A stretch of DNA of 64,000 nucleotides from JAGXFP01 sp039714535. GTDB lineage: Bacteria > Desulfobacterota > Desulfobulbia > Desulfobulbales > JAGXFP01. The translations under genes and the position numbers were made by a program. The stretch lies in NCBI GenBank assembly GCA_039714535.1, contig JBDLJC010000005.1:1-64000 (forward strand), given 5' to 3'. The notes under the pieces are model-generated. The model saw nothing but the letters and a program-made list of their open reading frames with translations, was not told where the DNA came from and did no database searches. Positions 61,800 through 64,000 of this stretch are shown one piece after another; position 1 is the first letter of the stretch, and each line of letters begins with the position of its first letter.

Positions 61800-63236
61800 T
61801 TATACCTCGTTCCGGCTGTTATCTTTTTTAAGACGCCAGTTCAAAGCCTGTCTGGTTATTCCAAGCATTTCGGCGGCAAGTCGCTGATTGCCATTGGTTC
61901 GCCGCAGGGCTTCCTGGATCAGGATATTGCCGGTCTGTTTCAGGGATGGCAGGGTGTTGAGACTGCTGAAGGGAGTGAGGTTGGCGTCATCCGATCTTAT
62001 GATTGAGGTTGGTTCCATTTCCTGCTGGAGCATTATCTGTTTTTTGAAATGATCCATGCCGATGGTGGTGCTTTCCTGTCTGCTCAGGGCATCCATGACC
62101 ATATTGCCCAATTCTCTGATGTTGCCCGGAAAGTCATAGGTGGACAACAGGCTGATCAATTCCGGTGGATATGCTGGCTTATTGCGCTTAAGCTTTTTGG
62201 CGGCCTCCGCAAAAAAATGATCAAGTAAGATGGGCAGGTCGTCCAGTCTTTCCCTTAATGGCGGGATTTCAAGGTGGTGGGCCCGAAGACGGTAGAGCAG
62301 ATCCCGCCGGAAATTTTCATCGTTATGCATTTCGCGGAGAGAGCGATGGGTGGCGAAGACCATCCGGCAGTCGGTGAGTTTGGCCATGTCGGAACCCAGG
62401 GGCATGAATTCCCTTTCCTGGATAAGGCGGAGCAGTTTTACTTGGGAACTGGTGGCTAGATCGCCGATTTCGTCGATAAAGAGGGTGCCGCCGGCTGCCT
62501 TGCCGATGAGGCCCGCCCGGGCCTTGTCGGCACCGGTAAATGCCCCTTTGATATGGCCGAACAGAGCGTCGGCCAGCATGTTCTCATCCAGCCCGGCAAT
62601 GTTGATCGGCACAAAATCACCTTGGCGACCGCTCAGCCTATGGATAGCTTGGGCGATTAACTCTTTGCCGACTCCGGTCTCACCGGTAATCAGGACCGGT
62701 TCGCAGGTGGAGGCGATGGCCTCGACGTACTGGAACACGGAACGCATACCCCGGTTATGGGTGATGATTCGGGAGAAGGCCTCGGGGTGGTCCAGGGTGT
62801 CATGGAGGAAGTGTTTTTTCAGGGTTTCATGTTCACGGCGCAGGCGGCCAAGTTCGATGGCCCTGCGGACCCCGTTGACCAGCCGGTCCTCGTCACTGAC
62901 CTTGGTGAAGAAATCGTAGGCGCCAAGTTTCATACAGGCGACGGCGGTCTCAACCAGATCTAACCCGGTAATGATAATAACCGGCACTCCGGGGTGGCTT
63001 TCAACCACCATGGGTAATAATTCTTCACCGGAGAGATTGGGCATGGTCAGATCGAGAACCAGGGCGCTTACCGGTTGGCTGGCCATGATCTGCATGGTTT
63101 GGCGGCTATCGTTGCAGGTCAGGATGTTATTGATCCCGGCGGAGCGGAGTTTCAGGCTGAAGCTGTTCAGCCAGCTATCCTCGTCGTCTATCAATAAAAT
63201 GGGCTGAACCGGGAACATATTTTTGGTGACAGGCAT
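61800..63236 (-). CDS. sigma-54-dependent response regulator (NtrC family)
   Basis: 478 residues: receiver domain (about 12-125; IDDED and phospho-acceptor D62 in LVLDLTMPN), AAA+ domain (about 160-390; Walker A GETGVGKE, sigma-54 contact loop GAFTGA, DEIGDLATSSQVKLLRLIQE) and a Fis-type HTH (about 440-472; NQRLAAEMLGITRQALNWRL). It activates transcription by RNA polymerase with sigma-54 when phosphorylated. It starts three bases after the kinase gene ends, so the two form a cognate pair. Confidence 0.95.
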   Translation of the reverse strand: MPVTKNMFPVQPILLIDDEDSWLNSFSLKLRSAGINNILTCNDSRQTMQIMASQPVSALVLDLTMPNLSGEELLPMVVESHPGVPVIIITGLDLVETAVACMKLGAYDFFTKVSDEDRLVNGVRRAIELGRLRREHETLKKHFLHDTLDHPEAFSRIITHNRGMRSVFQYVEAIASTCEPVLITGETGVGKELIAQAIHRLSGRQGDFVPINIAGLDENMLADALFGHIKGAFTGADKARAGLIGKAAGGTLFIDEIGDLATSSQVKLLRLIQEREFMPLGSDMAKLTDCRMVFATHRSLREMHNDENFRRDLLYRLRAHHLEIPPLRERLDDLPILLDHFFAEAAKKLKRNKPAYPPELISLLSTYDFPGNIRELGNMVMDALSRQESTTIGMDHFKKQIMLQQEMEPTSIIRSDDANLTPFSSLNTLPSLKQTGNILIQEALRRTNGNQRLAAEMLGITRQALNWRLKKDNSRNEV

Positions 63237-63239
63237 GGG

Positions 63240-64000
63240 TTAGCTCCCCCTTTGTTCTAGATTGATTTCAGCAATGGGTAAGGTTATCGTCACGGTGGTG
63301 GTCCGGTCGGTTGACGAAAAATTGATCTTGCCGCCATGCTCCTTGATGATGCCAGCTGAAACCGAGAGGCCGAGGCCGGTGCCTCCCGTCCTGCGTTTGG
63401 TTGTAAAAAATGGGTCGGTTAAGCGGTGAAGTGACTCAGGTGGGATGCCGCAGCCCTCATCCGCAACCTTTAGATAAACCTGTTGTCCGTCCTTGGTCGG
63501 GCCGGTTTCGATGGTTATGGCTGCCTCGTTGTTGGGCAGGGCGTCGCAGCTGTTCTGTAAAAGATTGATGACGACCTGTTCAAGGCGCTGGCTGTTGCCA
63601 CGGATAGGGGGGAGCTCGGCTCCGTATTTTTCGCCAAATTTCTTGCTGCTTTTCTTGAGTAGATTGCCGGTCAACCGCGCTGCGGTCTTGGCTATTTCGT
63701 TGATGTCGAGCAACTCCATTGACCGGGTATTGTCCTGGCGGGCATAGTCTTTCAAGTCTTTAACGATGGCCCTGATCCGCCTGGAACTTTCCTCCAGCTC
63801 CTTGAAGAGTTTAGGGATCTGCTCCTTCATCTCGGAATATTCAAGCCCGGCGACCAGAAAGTCTCCGTTTTCAGCATAGTATCGTTCTAGAATCGGACTG
63901 ACGCTTGCCCAGGACTTGGCCAGCATCGGGGTATTAAGTAGAGAGATGCTGTTGGGATTGTTGATTTCATGGGCCATTCCGGAAACAAGGAGGCCCAGAG
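63240..64000 (-). CDS. sensor histidine kinase, C-terminal part (gene continues beyond window)
   Basis: The frame is open to the window edge; Met at 63977 is internal, since upstream codons continue LGLLVSG directly into the H-box MAHEINNPN. Visible are the dimerisation/phospho-acceptor helix with His, N box (NLLQNSCDAL), G1 box (DEGCGIPPE) and G2 box (GTGLGLSVSAG). This is an NtrB-like kinase; sensory domains lie outside. It feeds the sigma-54 regulator encoded directly downstream. Confidence 0.93.
   Translation of the reverse strand, partial: LGLLVSGMAHEINNPNSISLLNTPMLAKSWASVSPILERYYAENGDFLVAGLEYSEMKEQIPKLFKELEESSRRIRAIVKDLKDYARQDNTRSMELLDINEIAKTAARLTGNLLKKSSKKFGEKYGAELPPIRGNSQRLEQVVINLLQNSCDALPNNEAAITIETGPTKDGQQVYLKVADEGCGIPPESLHRLTDPFFTTKRRTGGTGLGLSVSAGIIKEHGGKINFSSTDRTTTVTITLPIAEINLEQRGS

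Overview
The window looks like a chromosome segment of an anaerobic, cytochrome-rich, diderm Desulfobacterota bacterium (former Deltaproteobacteria; a Desulfobulbia-like sulfur or sulfate metaboliser is my best guess). The grounds are a tetraheme class III cytochrome c, System II cytochrome c maturation (ResB/CcsA), a DUF3373 porin, a complete type II secretion cluster, MucR, a yicC-remA-gmk operon, an hgcA/hgcB mercury-methylation-type pair, and two genes that only make sense if UGA is read as selenocysteine. TTG and GTG starts are common.

Layout. 1-640: the tail of a tyrosine recombinase, an IS3-type transposase scrap and a small DUF3817 protein. 0.8-10.2 kb: SPL-like radical SAM protein, monoheme cytochrome c plus DUF3373 porin, then ispG, proS and a RelA/SpoT homologue with a decayed hydrolase site. 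10.4-19.2 kb: rpmB, resB-ccsB, cytochrome c3 between a strong promoter and a terminator, a class A PBP, a CBS-ACT protein and a pabB-pabC fusion. 19.3-21.9 kb (minus): nnrD, CBS protein, small unknown protein and a hidden MerT-like selenoprotein. 22.1-26.3 kb (minus): three exported proteins, including a large RCC1/thrombospondin-3 protein with 162-bp tandem repeats. 26.7-29.2 kb: a TPR-sulfotransferase gene lying between tRNA-Arg(CCT) and a degraded copy of that tRNA's 3' part.

29.7-41.0 kb: type II secretion genes in the order C-D-E-F-I-J-K-L-M-N-G-H, ending at an IS110 remnant. 41.4-46.3 kb: an accessory zone of small exported or membrane proteins, a c-heme/CopD/cytochrome b5 fusion, a scramblase-like protein and a broken cation/proton antiporter. 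46.4-54.8 kb: queA, an FmdB-type zinc ribbon, mucR, murI, lolA, a palindromic element, an AT-rich possible RNase H-fold protein, a YfcE-type phosphodiesterase, a four-S1 protein and hgcAB. 54.9-59.1 kb (minus): DUF2807 protein, rlmB, gmk, remA, yicC, hldE-type kinase. 59.6-64 kb (minus): a triple-rhodanese selenoprotein, a lone receiver domain, and a sigma-54 response regulator with its histidine kinase, which runs off the end.

Main points of interest: (1) two selenoprotein genes that ordinary ORF calling splits or misses, each with a compact SECIS-like hairpin 21 nt after the UGA and a GGUCU apical loop; (2) an hgcAB pair whose HgcA cap helix reads NVWCASAHK instead of the usual NVWCA(A/G)GK; (3) a possible mercury link between the MerT-like Cys-Sec protein and hgcAB; (4) a RelA-type protein combining a synthetase RXKD motif with a broken hydrolase centre; (5) a possible small island or relic bounded by tRNA-Arg sequence.
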